DNA from: Ilumatobacteraceae bacterium
GTDB lineage: Bacteria; Actinomycetota; Acidimicrobiia; Acidimicrobiales; Ilumatobacteraceae
Reading direction: 5' to 3'
Assembly: GCA_009694565.1 (NCBI GenBank)
Contig: SHUR01000003.1
Coordinates: forward strand, 1 to 48,968
Length of the DNA: 48,968 bases
Positions 32,004-40,988 of this stretch are shown here, piece after piece; the stretch's first letter is position 1, and each line of letters begins with the position of its first letter. A model generated the notes under the pieces. The model searched no databases and had not been told where the DNA came from. It saw nothing but the letters and a program-made list of their open reading frames with translations. A program made the translations under genes and the position numbers.

Positions 32004-33496
32004 TGGTTTTTGCAGCAACACTTGATGGCCCATCAGTTCCTTGGGTTGAACTGATTCCCATTCTTGCGTTATTGGCTGGTACTTGTTTTCTTTTACTCGT
32101 CGGTTCGCTCGTTCCAACATGGCCACGCCGTGGATATGCATGGGTAACGGGTATCTCAACAACTGTGGCCATCGTTGCAAATGCGGTGAAGTGGAATAAC
32201 TTGTATTACAACAAGGGCGAGACCTTCTTTGCAGATGCCATTGCCATTGATCGGTTCTCTGTTTTGGCAAGCATCACAATTTGTCTGGCAGTAATTCTCA
32301 GCGCGCTCATGCTGTCTGCCTATTTGGTGCGAATGAATGCTGACGGCCCAGAGTTGTATGCCTTGTTACTAACTGCTGCCATTGGCGCATTAGTTATGGT
32401 GTCTGCCAATGACCTGATTGTATTGTTTCTCGGACTTGAAACACTCAGTTTGTCGCTGTATCTCTTAGCTGCAAGCAATCGTGAGCGTGAACAGAGCCAG
32501 GAATCCGGTCTGAAGTACTTCATTCTTGGTGGCTTTTCGTCGGCGTTTTTCTTATACGGAGTGGCATTGATTTTCGGTTCAACGGGAAGCACAAAAATAT
32601 CGGGTATCGGAGAAGCGCTGTCGGGGAGTATCTCCATCGTCGACACAGATGCGATGTTGCTGGTGGGCATAGGCATGTTGCTTGTTGGTCTCGGGTTCAA
32701 AGTATCGGCTGCGCCTTTCCATGTGTGGACCCCTGACGTGTACGAAGGAGCACCAACTCCGGTTACCGCGTTTATGGCATCTGCCGGAAAGGTAGCTGCG
32801 TTTGCCGCCCTCATGCGTGTTCTGTTGGTGGGTCTTGAACAACGCGTTGATGATTGGCGTCCTGTTGTGTGGGCACTCGCAATCCTCACCGTATTTACTG
32901 GTTCGATTTTGGCAGTAGTCCAGACAAACGTAAAACGTATGTTGGCGTATTCATCTATTAGCCATGCCGGGTTTATTCTGGTCGGCGTAGAAGCAGCCGC
33001 CCATATGAGTGGCGACGGCATTGCAAGTTCAATGAACTACCTGGCGATCTACACCGTTTTGGTGATGGGCTCATTTGCCGTTGTTCTTGCACTGTCAGGT
33101 CACACCGATGGCGACACGAACCTCGCCGATTTCAGAGGTTTGGCAAAGCGTCGCCCAGCTCTGGCCTTGGCATTTACAGTTCTATTGTTTGCTCAAGCGG
33201 GAGTTCCATTGACCGCTGGATTTGTTGCAAAATTTGCAGTGATTAAGTCGGCTGTAGAAGCTGACTCGTACGTTCTTGCAGTGGCTGCAATGGTGGCAGC
33301 TGTCATTGGGGCCTATTTGTATCTTCGTATTGCAGTCAGCATGTGGCTAGAAGAACCTGCTTCAGATTCTGAGATCACAATCGACCCGGCCGTTGTTGTT
33401 GTCATTGCAATCGCCGTGGTTGCAACTCTGGTTGTTGGCTTCTTCCCTGAGTTACTACTTCATGCCACACGCCTTGCGCGTTTTGCACCTCGCTAA
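32003..33496 (+). CDS. nuoN: Complex I antiporter-like subunit NuoN (first cluster)
   Basis: 497 residues, third antiporter-like subunit. GLETLSLSLYLLAA contains the conserved glutamate and PFHVWTPDVYEGAPTPVTAF (about 239-258) the core motif, followed by the lysine of SAGKVAAF. ATG 32003 overlaps the nuoM stop (TGATG). It is the last gene of a unit that appears to begin at 13331; the convergent amidohydrolase ends one base away. Confidence 0.96.
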   Translation: MVFAATLDGPSVPWVELIPILALLAGTCFLLLVGSLVPTWPRRGYAWVTGISTTVAIVANAVKWNNLYYNKGETFFADAIAIDRFSVLASITICLAVILSALMLSAYLVRMNADGPELYALLLTAAIGALVMVSANDLIVLFLGLETLSLSLYLLAASNREREQSQESGLKYFILGGFSSAFFLYGVALIFGSTGSTKISGIGEALSGSISIVDTDAMLLVGIGMLLVGLGFKVSAAPFHVWTPDVYEGAPTPVTAFMASAGKVAAFAALMRVLLVGLEQRVDDWRPVVWALAILTVFTGSILAVVQTNVKRMLAYSSISHAGFILVGVEAAAHMSGDGIASSMNYLAIYTVLVMGSFAVVLALSGHTDGDTNLADFRGLAKRRPALALAFTVLLFAQAGVPLTAGFVAKFAVIKSAVEADSYVLAVAAMVAAVIGAYLYLRIAVSMWLEEPASDSEITIDPAVVVVIAIAVVATLVVGFFPELLLHATRLARFAPR

Positions 33497-33497
33497 T

Positions 33498-34187
33498 TTA
33501 ACTGGCGTGAGAAATCAGGGTATTAAATAAACCCTGTTGTGAGGGGTCTTCGCGGGCGGTGTCTTCTGGATGCCATTGCACTGCCACAATCCATGTTGAG
33601 CCTGTGTGTTCGACTGCTTCAATAGTGCCGTCCTGGTGTGTTCCGACAACGACTAGACCAGGTGCAACTTTTTCAATCGCTTGATGATGAAGTGAATGAA
33701 TAAGCGGTTCAGTTGTTCCCATTGCTTGCGCTAAGCGTGATCCAGTGACGACTTGAATACCGTGCATTGTGTCGCGATGGTCAGGAGTCGTCTTGAGATG
33801 TTGCACGAGAGTGCCGCCGAGAGCAACATTGAGAACTTGTTGTCCGCGACACACGGCTAAAACCGGAATGTCGCATTCCATAGCCCGATGGAGAGCAGCA
33901 ATTTCAAAGTCATCAATAAGTTCATTGACACCAAACAATCGGGCCCATTCAGCCGCCCCGTATTTTGAGGGGCTGACATCGCCGCCACCAATCATGAGCA
34001 TTCCATCGCAGCGAGCAATTGTTGCGGCGATGGTTGATACGTCGTTTGTTGGCGGAACAATAACTGGCAGACCACCAGCACGATGGATGGCGTTTATATA
34101 GTTCTGTCCACAACTTGTAACCGGGGTGCGGTGTCCTGTTGCTTCAGGGCTTAGACGTCCTGGAATTACAATCAGCGGTTTGGTCAT
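33498..34187 (-). CDS. Class I glutamine-amidotransferase-like hydrolase (gamma-glutamyl-GABA hydrolase family, C26)
   Basis: 229 residues. The nucleophile is Cys113 in VLAVCRGQQVLNVALGG, with His206 and Glu208 in VQWHPEDT completing the triad. IGGGDVSPSKYG (about 66-77) forms the oxyanion side and matches PuuD-type enzymes, which split gamma-glutamyl-GABA in putrescine degradation. The substrate here is not certain, because no other putrescine genes are nearby. It overlaps the threonine ammonia-lyase gene by four bases on the same strand, so the two are probably co-translated. Confidence 0.85.
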   Translation of the reverse strand: MTKPLIVIPGRLSPEATGHRTPVTSCGQNYINAIHRAGGLPVIVPPTNDVSTIAATIARCDGMLMIGGGDVSPSKYGAAEWARLFGVNELIDDFEIAALHRAMECDIPVLAVCRGQQVLNVALGGTLVQHLKTTPDHRDTMHGIQVVTGSRLAQAMGTTEPLIHSLHHQAIEKVAPGLVVVGTHQDGTIEAVEHTGSTWIVAVQWHPEDTAREDPSQQGLFNTLISHAS

Positions 34188-35395
34188 CCGGCTTCTACTT
34201 CGTCGGCTTCGTATCCGCCATTGCGCACTGCATTCAATACTTCATCAGCATGATCACGGCTACGTACTTCTAGTACAACTTGAACGCCAGTTTCCCGAAC
34301 GTGCAAACTCACACCTTCGCGAACGTGTTCGACTCCGACCAGATTGGCACCAGTCTCGGCAAACAATGTCAGTAAACGTGCAAGGCCACCTGGTCTGTCA
34401 GAGATGCGAACAAACACGATAAGTCTGCGACCAGCTTTTGTTTCGTTACGGCGAATGAGTCCAGGAAGCAAGCCAAGATCAACGTTGCCGCCCGACAGAA
34501 CAACACATGTTGTGCCACTTTGTGCTGGCTTTACCTGGCTACTCATGAGAGCTGAAACACCAACCGCTCCGCCTCCTTCAACGTATAACTTGCCGCGGTC
34601 CAACAAAAAAACCATTGCATCAGCGACAAGATCTTCTTCAACCACAATGATGTCGTCGACATATTGTTCGACAAGTGGACGCGTGAAAGACCCCGGCGAC
34701 TTGACTGCAATTCCGTCCGCCAGCGTGACGATAGGACCGTCTGGGGCAGGAGACCCGGCGTATGGCGCGCAGGCACGCACTTGAACACCGATGACTCGAA
34801 TCTTCGGGTTGAAAGTTTTTAGTGCCATTGCAACACCACCAGTCAACCCGCCTCCACCGAGTGGAATGATGACCAGAGATAAATCTGAAATGTCTTCTAG
34901 CAATTCAAGACCGAGTGTTGCTTGTCCTGCGACAACGATGGGGTCGTCATATGGATGACAGAAGTTCATTCCAGTTGCATCTGCATGTCGTTGTGCTGCA
35001 GTGACGGCGTCAGACAATATTTCCCCACCTTCGCTGAGAATCGCGCCGTATGAGCGCACAGCTTCCATCTTCGACAATGATGCGCCAGCCGGAACAAAAA
35101 TCTGACACGGAACATTGTGATGTCGTGCGGCAAATGCAATTGCTTGAGCATGGTTTCCGGCACTACCCGCGACCACGCCGTGCTTCACTGCATCACCGAG
35201 AGAGGCGAGTTTGCTCATGGCACCGCGAATTTTGAAAGACCCCGTGCGTTGCAAATTTTCAGCCTTGAGCACCACGTTTCCGCCGTACCGTTCGGACAAG
35301 GCAGCGGACTCAGTGATGGGAGTGCGCTTGACGACCCCTATTCCAGCAAGCCGGGCCGCTTCGATGACGGCAGAGTCAATTGGTATAGCTGTCAT
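34184..35395 (-). CDS. ilvA: Threonine ammonia-lyase with C-terminal ACT domain
   Basis: 403 residues. PLP fold type II enzyme that deaminates threonine to 2-oxobutanoate, the entry to isoleucine synthesis or to threonine catabolism. Lys55 in RTGSFKIRGA binds PLP; IPLGGGGLTGGVA (about 175-187) holds the phosphate. The C-terminal region from about 325 (RLIVFVRISDRPGGLARLL) is a single ACT domain, as in the TdcB-like 400-residue forms rather than long IlvA. It begins 20 bases from a divergent gene, with possible leaderless -10 TACGGT on the minus strand. Symbol reflects reaction only. Confidence 0.9.
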   Translation of the reverse strand: MTAIPIDSAVIEAARLAGIGVVKRTPITESAALSERYGGNVVLKAENLQRTGSFKIRGAMSKLASLGDAVKHGVVAGSAGNHAQAIAFAARHHNVPCQIFVPAGASLSKMEAVRSYGAILSEGGEILSDAVTAAQRHADATGMNFCHPYDDPIVVAGQATLGLELLEDISDLSLVIIPLGGGGLTGGVAMALKTFNPKIRVIGVQVRACAPYAGSPAPDGPIVTLADGIAVKSPGSFTRPLVEQYVDDIIVVEEDLVADAMVFLLDRGKLYVEGGGAVGVSALMSSQVKPAQSGTTCVVLSGGNVDLGLLPGLIRRNETKAGRRLIVFVRISDRPGGLARLLTLFAETGANLVGVEHVREGVSLHVRETGVQVVLEVRSRDHADEVLNAVRNGGYEADEVEAG

Positions 35396-35414
35396 CAGCC
35401 CCTACCGTAGTAGG
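35380..35414. promoter_or_regulatory. Compact divergent promoter with symmetric -10 region
   Basis: For the plus gene: TTGGTA (35380-35385), 17-base spacer, TACCGT (35403-35408), then seven bases to the ATG at 35416, so probably leaderless. On the minus strand ACCGTA reads TACGGT, eight bases before the ilvA ATG. The two -10 boxes share five bases in the palindrome CCTAC-CGTA-GTAGG (35401-35414). Only 20 bases separate the start codons. Confidence 0.45.
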
Positions 35415-35415
35415 C

Positions 35416-36117
35416 ATGCGCGCTGTGCTCATCGCTAATAGTGAGGATGCTGATCCTGGTTTTGTTGGACGTGCCTTGCGCCAACGCGGGTACTCATTCA
35501 CTGAATTTATTCGAGAAGACCACCAGAATTGGCCCTCTCTCGACGGCTTTGATCTCGTTGTTGCCATGGGGTCGAATTGGAGCACGTATTGGGATCATAT
35601 TGCAGATCCGGTTCGGGCCGAGCAAACCCTGCTGGCAGATGCCGTGTCCCGGGGTATCGCAATTTTGGGCATTTGCTTTGGCGCACAACAATTGGCAGTC
35701 ACCCTAGGCGGGGCAATCACCCGAGTAGAAACCCCCGAAATCGGCTGGTACCAGGTGTTTCCCGTCTCTGAGGCGGCAAATTCAGCCCCCGAATGCCTGA
35801 CGAGAGGTGATTGGATGCAGTGGCATTACGACCGATTTAGTGTTCCCGCTGGGGCCACGGCCCTTGCTGACTCACCCGTCGGACCCCAGGCCATGATCTG
35901 CGGCAGGGCCCTTGGCCTTCAATTCCACCCTGAGGCGTCTGAATCAATTGTGCGATTGTGGATGACTGGCCAGGGGGCTGATGAAATAGCGGCTCTAGGA
36001 ATAAGCCCCGACGAACTGATTGAAGAGACGAGTTCTCGGGTGGTTGATGCCGAGCAGAGATGCGATGAATTGATTGCATGGTTTTTAGAAAATATCGCAC
36101 AAAGGCACATGGTTTAA
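35416..36117 (+). CDS. Class I glutamine amidotransferase, GMP-synthase-like domain
   Basis: 233 residues. Nucleophile Cys87 in ILGICFGAQQLA, catalytic His171 and Glu173 in LQFHPEAS. No synthetase domain is fused, so it belongs to the free-standing GuaA-like amidotransferases whose substrates are often unknown (gamma-glutamyl hydrolysis is common). The C-terminal 50 residues are helical and acidic. It is divergent from ilvA and stands 62 bases before the second nuo cluster on the same strand, so read-through into nuoA2 is possible. Confidence 0.85.
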   Translation: MRAVLIANSEDADPGFVGRALRQRGYSFTEFIREDHQNWPSLDGFDLVVAMGSNWSTYWDHIADPVRAEQTLLADAVSRGIAILGICFGAQQLAVTLGGAITRVETPEIGWYQVFPVSEAANSAPECLTRGDWMQWHYDRFSVPAGATALADSPVGPQAMICGRALGLQFHPEASESIVRLWMTGQGADEIAALGISPDELIEETSSRVVDAEQRCDELIAWFLENIAQRHMV

Positions 36118-36179
36118 CTGCGTACTGATCCACTGGGAAGTTGGGACGATAGTGAGTCCCCGTAGTAGTTTTGGAAGCG

Positions 36180-36545
36180 ATGTCCCCGTTCCTACGGTCC
36201 TATCTCACTGTTGTGTGGTTTGGACTGGCCTCCTTTCTTGTTGCCGGCTTGCTACTTGGTATTTCGGCACTCATTCGTCCGAATAATCCCAATGCGGAAA
36301 AATTGCTCACCTATGAAAGCGGTGTTGACCCCGTTGGTGATGGTTGGTCACAAAGTCAAATTCGCTATTACGTCTTTGCACTGTTGTTCGTCATCTTCGA
36401 TGTTGAAGCAGTTTTTATATTCCCGTGGGCCACTCAACTAGAGCGGTACGGAGGTTTTGGCCTCGTAGAGATGGGCATATTTGTCGCCATCTTGTTGCTT
36501 GGTCTTGTCTATGCGTGGCGCAAAGGCGTCCTGCGCTGGGTCTAG
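36180..36545 (+). CDS. nuoA: Complex I subunit NuoA (second cluster)
   Basis: 121 residues, three helices. The conserved loop is [17 protein letters not shown] (about 41-57), where the usual cysteine after ESG is absent (the first cluster has YECG), and [14 protein letters not shown] (about 68-81). ATG 36180 is chosen; a TTG at 36171 would add three residues and would leave GGAAG inside the coding region, and neither start has an ideal ribosome binding site. It opens the 11-gene set. Confidence 0.93.
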   Translation: MSPFLRSYLTVVWFGLASFLVAGLLLGISALIRPNNPNAEKLLTYESGVDPVGDGWSQSQIRYYVFALLFVIFDVEAVFIFPWATQLERYGGFGLVEMGIFVAILLLGLVYAWRKGVLRWV

Positions 36546-36561
36546 GAATAAGGGTTTTATC

Positions 36562-37116
36562 ATGGGTCTTGTAGATCGCGGTCGGTTGGGCAAACCGCTG
36601 ACACAATTATTTAACCTCGGTCGTTCGTACAGCCTTTGGGTGTACCAATGGGGTCTTGCATGTTGTGCAATTGAAATGGGTGCGGCATTTGGTTCGCCAC
36701 GTTACGACGTCATGCGTCTCGGAGTCATTCCTCTTCCTGCTTCACCGCGTCAAGCAGACCTTGTTGTTATCTCCGGAACTGTTACAGACAAAATGGCGCC
36801 AGCTATTAAGCGTTTGTATGAACAGATGCCCGAGCCGAAGTACGTCATTTCAATGGGTTCATGTGCAAATTGCGGTGGACCTTATTGGGATAGTTATTCA
36901 GTAACAAAGGGAATTGATCAAATCATTCCTGTCGATGTGTACATACCTGGCTGTCCTCCACGACCTGAAGCATTACTTGAAGGAATTGTGTTGTTGCAAC
37001 AACGCATTAAGCACGAAGACATGGGCGCACGTTGGCGCGGCGAAGGCACAAAGTCAATGTACGTCGATGGCGAAACTGCAGAAAAGGGAGGTATCCCCGT
37101 TGTCGTCAACAACTGA
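36562..37116 (+). CDS. nuoB: Complex I subunit NuoB (second cluster), cluster N2
   Basis: 184 residues. N2 ligands Cys34 and Cys35 (GLACCAIEM), Cys101 and Cys131 are present, with an additional Cys104 (SCANCGG). The N-terminus [12 protein letters not shown] and the tail [14 protein letters not shown] differ clearly from the first-cluster copy, so the two are old paralogues rather than recent duplicates. AAGGG precedes ATG 36562. The following nuoC start lies inside its 3' end. Confidence 0.96.
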   Translation: MGLVDRGRLGKPLTQLFNLGRSYSLWVYQWGLACCAIEMGAAFGSPRYDVMRLGVIPLPASPRQADLVVISGTVTDKMAPAIKRLYEQMPEPKYVISMGSCANCGGPYWDSYSVTKGIDQIIPVDVYIPGCPPRPEALLEGIVLLQQRIKHEDMGARWRGEGTKSMYVDGETAEKGGIPVVVNN

Positions 37117-37753
37117 TACCCCAACTGAAACACCACGCGACGATGTGCGCGATCCAGAGATTGCTCGCGTATGTGCAGCGCTCGGAAGTGCTGTGGTTGA
37201 TTCGCTCGTTAAGCCAAACGATGACATGTGGATTCGTGTGACTGCAGATGCATGGCGCTCAACCGGCGACACTTTAAAGAGCCTCGGTTACACCTATTTC
37301 GGATTCATCTCCGCCATTGACTGGTTGCCATCGCCGTATGGTCGCGGTGAAGACGACCCAACTGCGCCACCAGTCGAGCGCAGCAGTGTTATCAAACAGG
37401 GCTACGCAGGTGGTGACACTCGTTTTCAAGTGATTGCGCGTCTTGTGCAACCGTTCACCACACTTGGTATCAATATCAAAGTTGATGTTGATGATTCTCT
37501 AATGGCAATCGATTCATGGTCGCAAGTCTTTGCTGGTGCAAACTGGCATGAGCGCGAAACACATGAGATGTTTGGTATTAGTTTTAATGGTCATCCTGAT
37601 TTGCGCAATATGTATTTGCCAAAAGATTTTGAAGGGTACCCACTACGTAAAGACTTTCCGTTGCTTGCACGCATGGTGAAACCATGGCCCGGAATTGTTG
37701 ATGTTGAGCCACTCCCTGGTGATGACAGTGAAGAGGAAGGTGACGCATCATGA
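37100..37753 (+). CDS. nuoC: Complex I subunit NuoC (second cluster)
   Basis: 217 residues from TTG 37100, chosen because GGGAGG (37086-37091) stands eight bases upstream; the gene then overlaps nuoB by 17 bases. The signature [19 protein letters not shown] and [15 protein letters not shown] is near 155-192. The inserted acidic/proline segment after [14 protein letters not shown] is absent from the first-cluster NuoC, as is the acidic tail [10 protein letters not shown]. Streptomyces second clusters are reported without nuoC, whereas here it is retained. Confidence 0.93.
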   Translation: MSSTTDTPTETPRDDVRDPEIARVCAALGSAVVDSLVKPNDDMWIRVTADAWRSTGDTLKSLGYTYFGFISAIDWLPSPYGRGEDDPTAPPVERSSVIKQGYAGGDTRFQVIARLVQPFTTLGINIKVDVDDSLMAIDSWSQVFAGANWHERETHEMFGISFNGHPDLRNMYLPKDFEGYPLRKDFPLLARMVKPWPGIVDVEPLPGDDSEEEGDAS

Positions 37754-38922
37754 GTCTTCTCGGAGATCGTCAACAACTTGCATACATCGCAGCGCAAGCT
37801 GCTGACGCGCGCGTCAACGTTGAACTTGAAACAGAGGGCATGACTCTCAACATCGGGCCACAGCATCCTGCCACACACGGAACTTTGCGAATCATTGCTC
37901 GTCTTGATGGCGAACAAGTTCTTTGGGCGGATCCATCGTGCGGCTACATGCACCGTGGTTATGAAAAACTTACTGAAGTTCGTTCGTACCCTCAAGTTAC
38001 ATCGCTGGTAAACCGCATTGACTGGCTTGGATCATTTGCAAACGAAGTTCCCTTCATCTTGGCTGCTGAAAAATTAATGGGTGTTGAAGCGCCATCACGG
38101 GCACAGCACATTCGCACCATCTTGTTTGAATTATCACGTATTGCAAACGTCACTTTGTTTCTCGGTGATCTTGGTGTTCAGCTCGGCGCTGTTACGCCAG
38201 TGTTCTTTGCGTTCCGTGACCGTGAATATGTTTTGAACCTTATTGAAGGTGCAACGGGTGGACGCTTCCATCCAAACTTTGACCGCATCGGTGGATTGAA
38301 AGACGATCTGCCTGCTGGCTTTATCGATGAGACCCGCAATGTCATGAAGAAGCTTCGTGGCTTCTGCGATCAAATCGAAGACCTGTTGTTCGGAAACGAA
38401 ATTTTCCAATCACGTACCCGCGGCATTGGTGTGATTCCGAAAGATGTCGCATTGCAATACGGAATGTCTGGTGCAAACTTGCGTGCAAGTGGAGTTGACT
38501 GGGATCTTCGTCGTGACCAGAAATTGCCTCTTGCGTACGACAAGGTTGACTTCAAAGTCATTACTCATCCAGATGGTGACTCGTTTGCACGTTGCTGGGT
38601 ACGTCTGCAGGAAGTTCGTGAGTCAACACGCATTGTTGATCAACTGCTTGAAACAATTCCTACGGGGCCCATCATGGCTAAGGTGCCAAAGATCATCAAG
38701 GTTCCCGAAGGTGAAGCATGGGTCTCAACTGAGAACCCTCTTGGTGAAATGGGCTACTACGTCGTTTCTCAAGGTGACATGGGGCCATTCCGCGTCAAGA
38801 TTCGCAGCGCATCGTTCAACAACATCTCGATTACTCCGTGGCTATTGAAGGGTGTCTATGTCCCAGACATCATCACCATTCTTGCTTCGTTGTATTTTAT
38901 TCTTGGCGACATTGATCGCTGA
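37750..38922 (+). CDS. nuoD: Complex I subunit NuoD (second cluster), with mitochondrial-type arginine
   Basis: 390 residues. NIGPQHPATHGTL (34-46) gives the quinone-site histidines. SCGYMHRGYEKL (63-74) has Arg69 directly after His68, the position of Arg85 in mature bovine NDUFS2, which NDUFAF7 dimethylates; the first-cluster NuoD has threonine there. A short N-terminal extension of about 30 residues is present. ATGA overlap with nuoC and TGATG with nuoH. The MidA/NDUFAF7-like gene at 46784 is in the same unit. Confidence 0.96.
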   Translation: MSLLGDRQQLAYIAAQAADARVNVELETEGMTLNIGPQHPATHGTLRIIARLDGEQVLWADPSCGYMHRGYEKLTEVRSYPQVTSLVNRIDWLGSFANEVPFILAAEKLMGVEAPSRAQHIRTILFELSRIANVTLFLGDLGVQLGAVTPVFFAFRDREYVLNLIEGATGGRFHPNFDRIGGLKDDLPAGFIDETRNVMKKLRGFCDQIEDLLFGNEIFQSRTRGIGVIPKDVALQYGMSGANLRASGVDWDLRRDQKLPLAYDKVDFKVITHPDGDSFARCWVRLQEVRESTRIVDQLLETIPTGPIMAKVPKIIKVPEGEAWVSTENPLGEMGYYVVSQGDMGPFRVKIRSASFNNISITPWLLKGVYVPDIITILASLYFILGDIDR

Positions 38923-39983
38923 TGAATCTCGCATCTGTGCTTTCTGCTGATCTGCCGTATTGGGCGCAGTCACTTCTTCGTGTTTTAGGCGGGCTTGTTG
39001 CCGTTCTTCTTCCAGCTGGAACAGTGGTGTATCTGTTCTTGTTCAAGATGATGTCGTTCATGCAGTCACGTCTTGGCCCAATGGAAGCTGGCCCCCAGGG
39101 TTCGATGCAACTTTTTGCCGAAGTTGGTAAGTGGCTGCAAAAGGAAGACATCTATCCAGCGCGTGCTGACAAGTTCATCTTCAAGTTGGCTCCGCTGATT
39201 GTCTTGGCGAGCACGTTCCTTTTGGTGGTTGTTGTGCCGTTTGGTCCTGATGCACTGTTTACCGACTTTGAAGCAGGGGTGTTTTATGCACTTGCAGTGT
39301 CGTCGGTATCAGTTCTAGGAATTCTGATTGCCGGTTGGGCGAGTGCTAATAAGTACTCGTTGCTCGGTGGTTTACGTGCAGCTGGTCAGCTCATCGCGTA
39401 TGAACTTCCGATGGTTCTTGCTGTTGTCGGCGTAGTGATCCAGGCTGGCACTATGAACCTGCAACAAATCGTGGTTGCACAAAATGCCGACTCAATGTTT
39501 GGCTTCAGTGGTCTTGGTAACCCATATGTCATTACACAGTTCGTTGGTTTTATCGTGTTTATGATTGCGGTACAGGCTGAACTTACGCAGACTCCGTTCG
39601 ACATGCCCATTGCCGAATCTGAACTCGTGTCTGGTTACATGACTGAATACTCGGGCTTCCGATTCCTGATTTTCTTCATTGGTGAATTTGCGACTGCTGG
39701 TGTGTTCTCCATGATTGCCTCTGTTCTCTTCCTTGGCGGCTGGTCGGTGCCATTCTCGTGGTTCGGTTGGACCACCATCGACAGCATTGACAACTGGATG
39801 AACATCGTCGGACCACTTATCTTGTTCACCAAGATGATTATCGTTGTCTTCTTCATCATGTGGGTGCGCTTTTCATACCCACGTTTCCGTGAAGATCAAT
39901 TGCAGAAGTTTGCTTGGAAAGTTCTTATCCCCGTATCGCTTGCCAACATCATGGTCACAGCAATTCTGAAGGTGGCGTTCTAA
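38922..39983 (+). CDS. nuoH: Complex I subunit NuoH (second cluster)
   Basis: 353 residues, about eight helices. Recognised by FMQSRLGPMEAGPQGSMQLF (about 46-65), the SVLGILIAGWASANKYSLLG region and QTPFDMPIAESELVSGYMTEYSG with the quinone-channel acids, where the first copy has [14 protein letters not shown]. Its stop overlaps the nuoI start. Because nuoE, F and G are missing, nuoH follows nuoD directly. Confidence 0.95.
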   Translation: MNLASVLSADLPYWAQSLLRVLGGLVAVLLPAGTVVYLFLFKMMSFMQSRLGPMEAGPQGSMQLFAEVGKWLQKEDIYPARADKFIFKLAPLIVLASTFLLVVVVPFGPDALFTDFEAGVFYALAVSSVSVLGILIAGWASANKYSLLGGLRAAGQLIAYELPMVLAVVGVVIQAGTMNLQQIVVAQNADSMFGFSGLGNPYVITQFVGFIVFMIAVQAELTQTPFDMPIAESELVSGYMTEYSGFRFLIFFIGEFATAGVFSMIASVLFLGGWSVPFSWFGWTTIDSIDNWMNIVGPLILFTKMIIVVFFIMWVRFSYPRFREDQLQKFAWKVLIPVSLANIMVTAILKVAF

Positions 39984-40474
39984 TGCCAAAAGTTCCTGGT
40001 CTCGTTAAAGGTCTTGGTGTCACTTTCGGCACCATGATGAAAACCTTCAAGGACGGTTCAAACACGGTTCAGTATCCCCATGTAAAAGAAACGCCTCCGC
40101 TTCGTGCCCGTGGTGTTATCGCGCTTCATGAAGGTAACTGCACCTCATGCATGCTGTGTGTTCGTTCATGTCCCGACTGGTGTATCTACATTGAAGGCCA
40201 TAAAGAGATGGCTCCACCGCGTCGCGCTGGTGGTGCTGCTCGTAAAGTCAACAAACTTGATCGCTTTGATATCGACTACGCATTGTGCATGTACTGCGGG
40301 ATCTGCGTTGACGTGTGTCCGTTCGACGCATTGTTCTGGAGTCCTGAGTACGAATATTCAGAACCACGTATTGCTGATCTCTTGCACGACAAAACAAAAC
40401 TTGGAGAGTGGATGGAAACGGTTCCTGAAGCACCAGAACTTGAAGTCGGTGCAGACAAGAAGGGCAAGAAATAG
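39983..40474 (+). CDS. nuoI: Complex I subunit NuoI (second cluster)
   Basis: 163 residues. Two [4Fe-4S] motifs: Cys53, 56, 59 and 63 (CTSCMLCVRSCP) and Cys102, 105, 108 and 112 (CMYCGICVDVCP). A 38-residue basic insert lies between them, and a Glu/Lys tail closes the protein. In complexes without an NADH module this subunit is the likely entry point for electrons from ferredoxin or a flavin partner. ATG 39983 overlaps the nuoH stop (TAATG). Confidence 0.95.
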   Translation: MPKVPGLVKGLGVTFGTMMKTFKDGSNTVQYPHVKETPPLRARGVIALHEGNCTSCMLCVRSCPDWCIYIEGHKEMAPPRRAGGAARKVNKLDRFDIDYALCMYCGICVDVCPFDALFWSPEYEYSEPRIADLLHDKTKLGEWMETVPEAPELEVGADKKGKK

Positions 40475-40986
40475 TGTTTGCCTCTGATGTTCTCGTTGCT
40501 CAAAATATTGGTTTTGCGATCATTGCTACAATCATGGTCATCGGTGCCTTGCGTGTCGTTACAACCAACAATGTTGTCCACGCTGCGTTGTGGTTAGTTG
40601 TTGTTCTTGCCGGTGCAGCAGCACAATACGTATTACTTGCCGCTGAGTTTGTTGCTATTACTCAAGTCCTTGTCTACATCGGTGCTGTAATGGTGTTGTT
40701 CTTGTTCGGAACAATGTTGACGCGTACTCGTATTGGAGCTGAGTCAGATCTCAACAACAAAAATTTGTTTTTCGGAATTTTCGTTGCTCTCACACTATTC
40801 GTTGCAATGGCAATGGCCCTCAATAGCGAATTCGGTAGTGAGAAAATGCCAGCAAATCCTGCAGTCGCAACCACGCAAGAAATTTCGGATCAAATCTTTG
40901 GTCCGTATCTCTTGCCGTTCTGGGCTTTGTCGTTTGTACTGCTAGCCGCTGTAGTCGGAGCCATTGTGCTTGCACGGAGGGACTAA
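40474..40986 (+). CDS. nuoJ: Complex I subunit NuoJ (second cluster)
   Basis: 170 residues, five helices, GTG start sharing a base with the nuoI stop (TAGTG). The motif QVLVYIGAVMVLFLFGTML (about 66-84) is the NuoJ helix-3 signature. No unusual extension. Confidence 0.94.
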   Translation: MFASDVLVAQNIGFAIIATIMVIGALRVVTTNNVVHAALWLVVVLAGAAAQYVLLAAEFVAITQVLVYIGAVMVLFLFGTMLTRTRIGAESDLNNKNLFFGIFVALTLFVAMAMALNSEFGSEKMPANPAVATTQEISDQIFGPYLLPFWALSFVLLAAVVGAIVLARRD

Positions 40987-40988
40987 TT

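Noticed and set aside
33516-33536. CAGGGT / ACCCTG hairpin near the convergent ends of nuoN1 and the amidohydrolase
   Set aside because: Only six base pairs with an A/T-rich nine-base loop, lying inside the amidohydrolase coding end; too weak to call a terminator.
36118-36179. Promoter of the second nuo cluster
   Set aside because: GATAGT at 36148-36153 could be a -10, but no acceptable -35 is seen; not strong enough to list.
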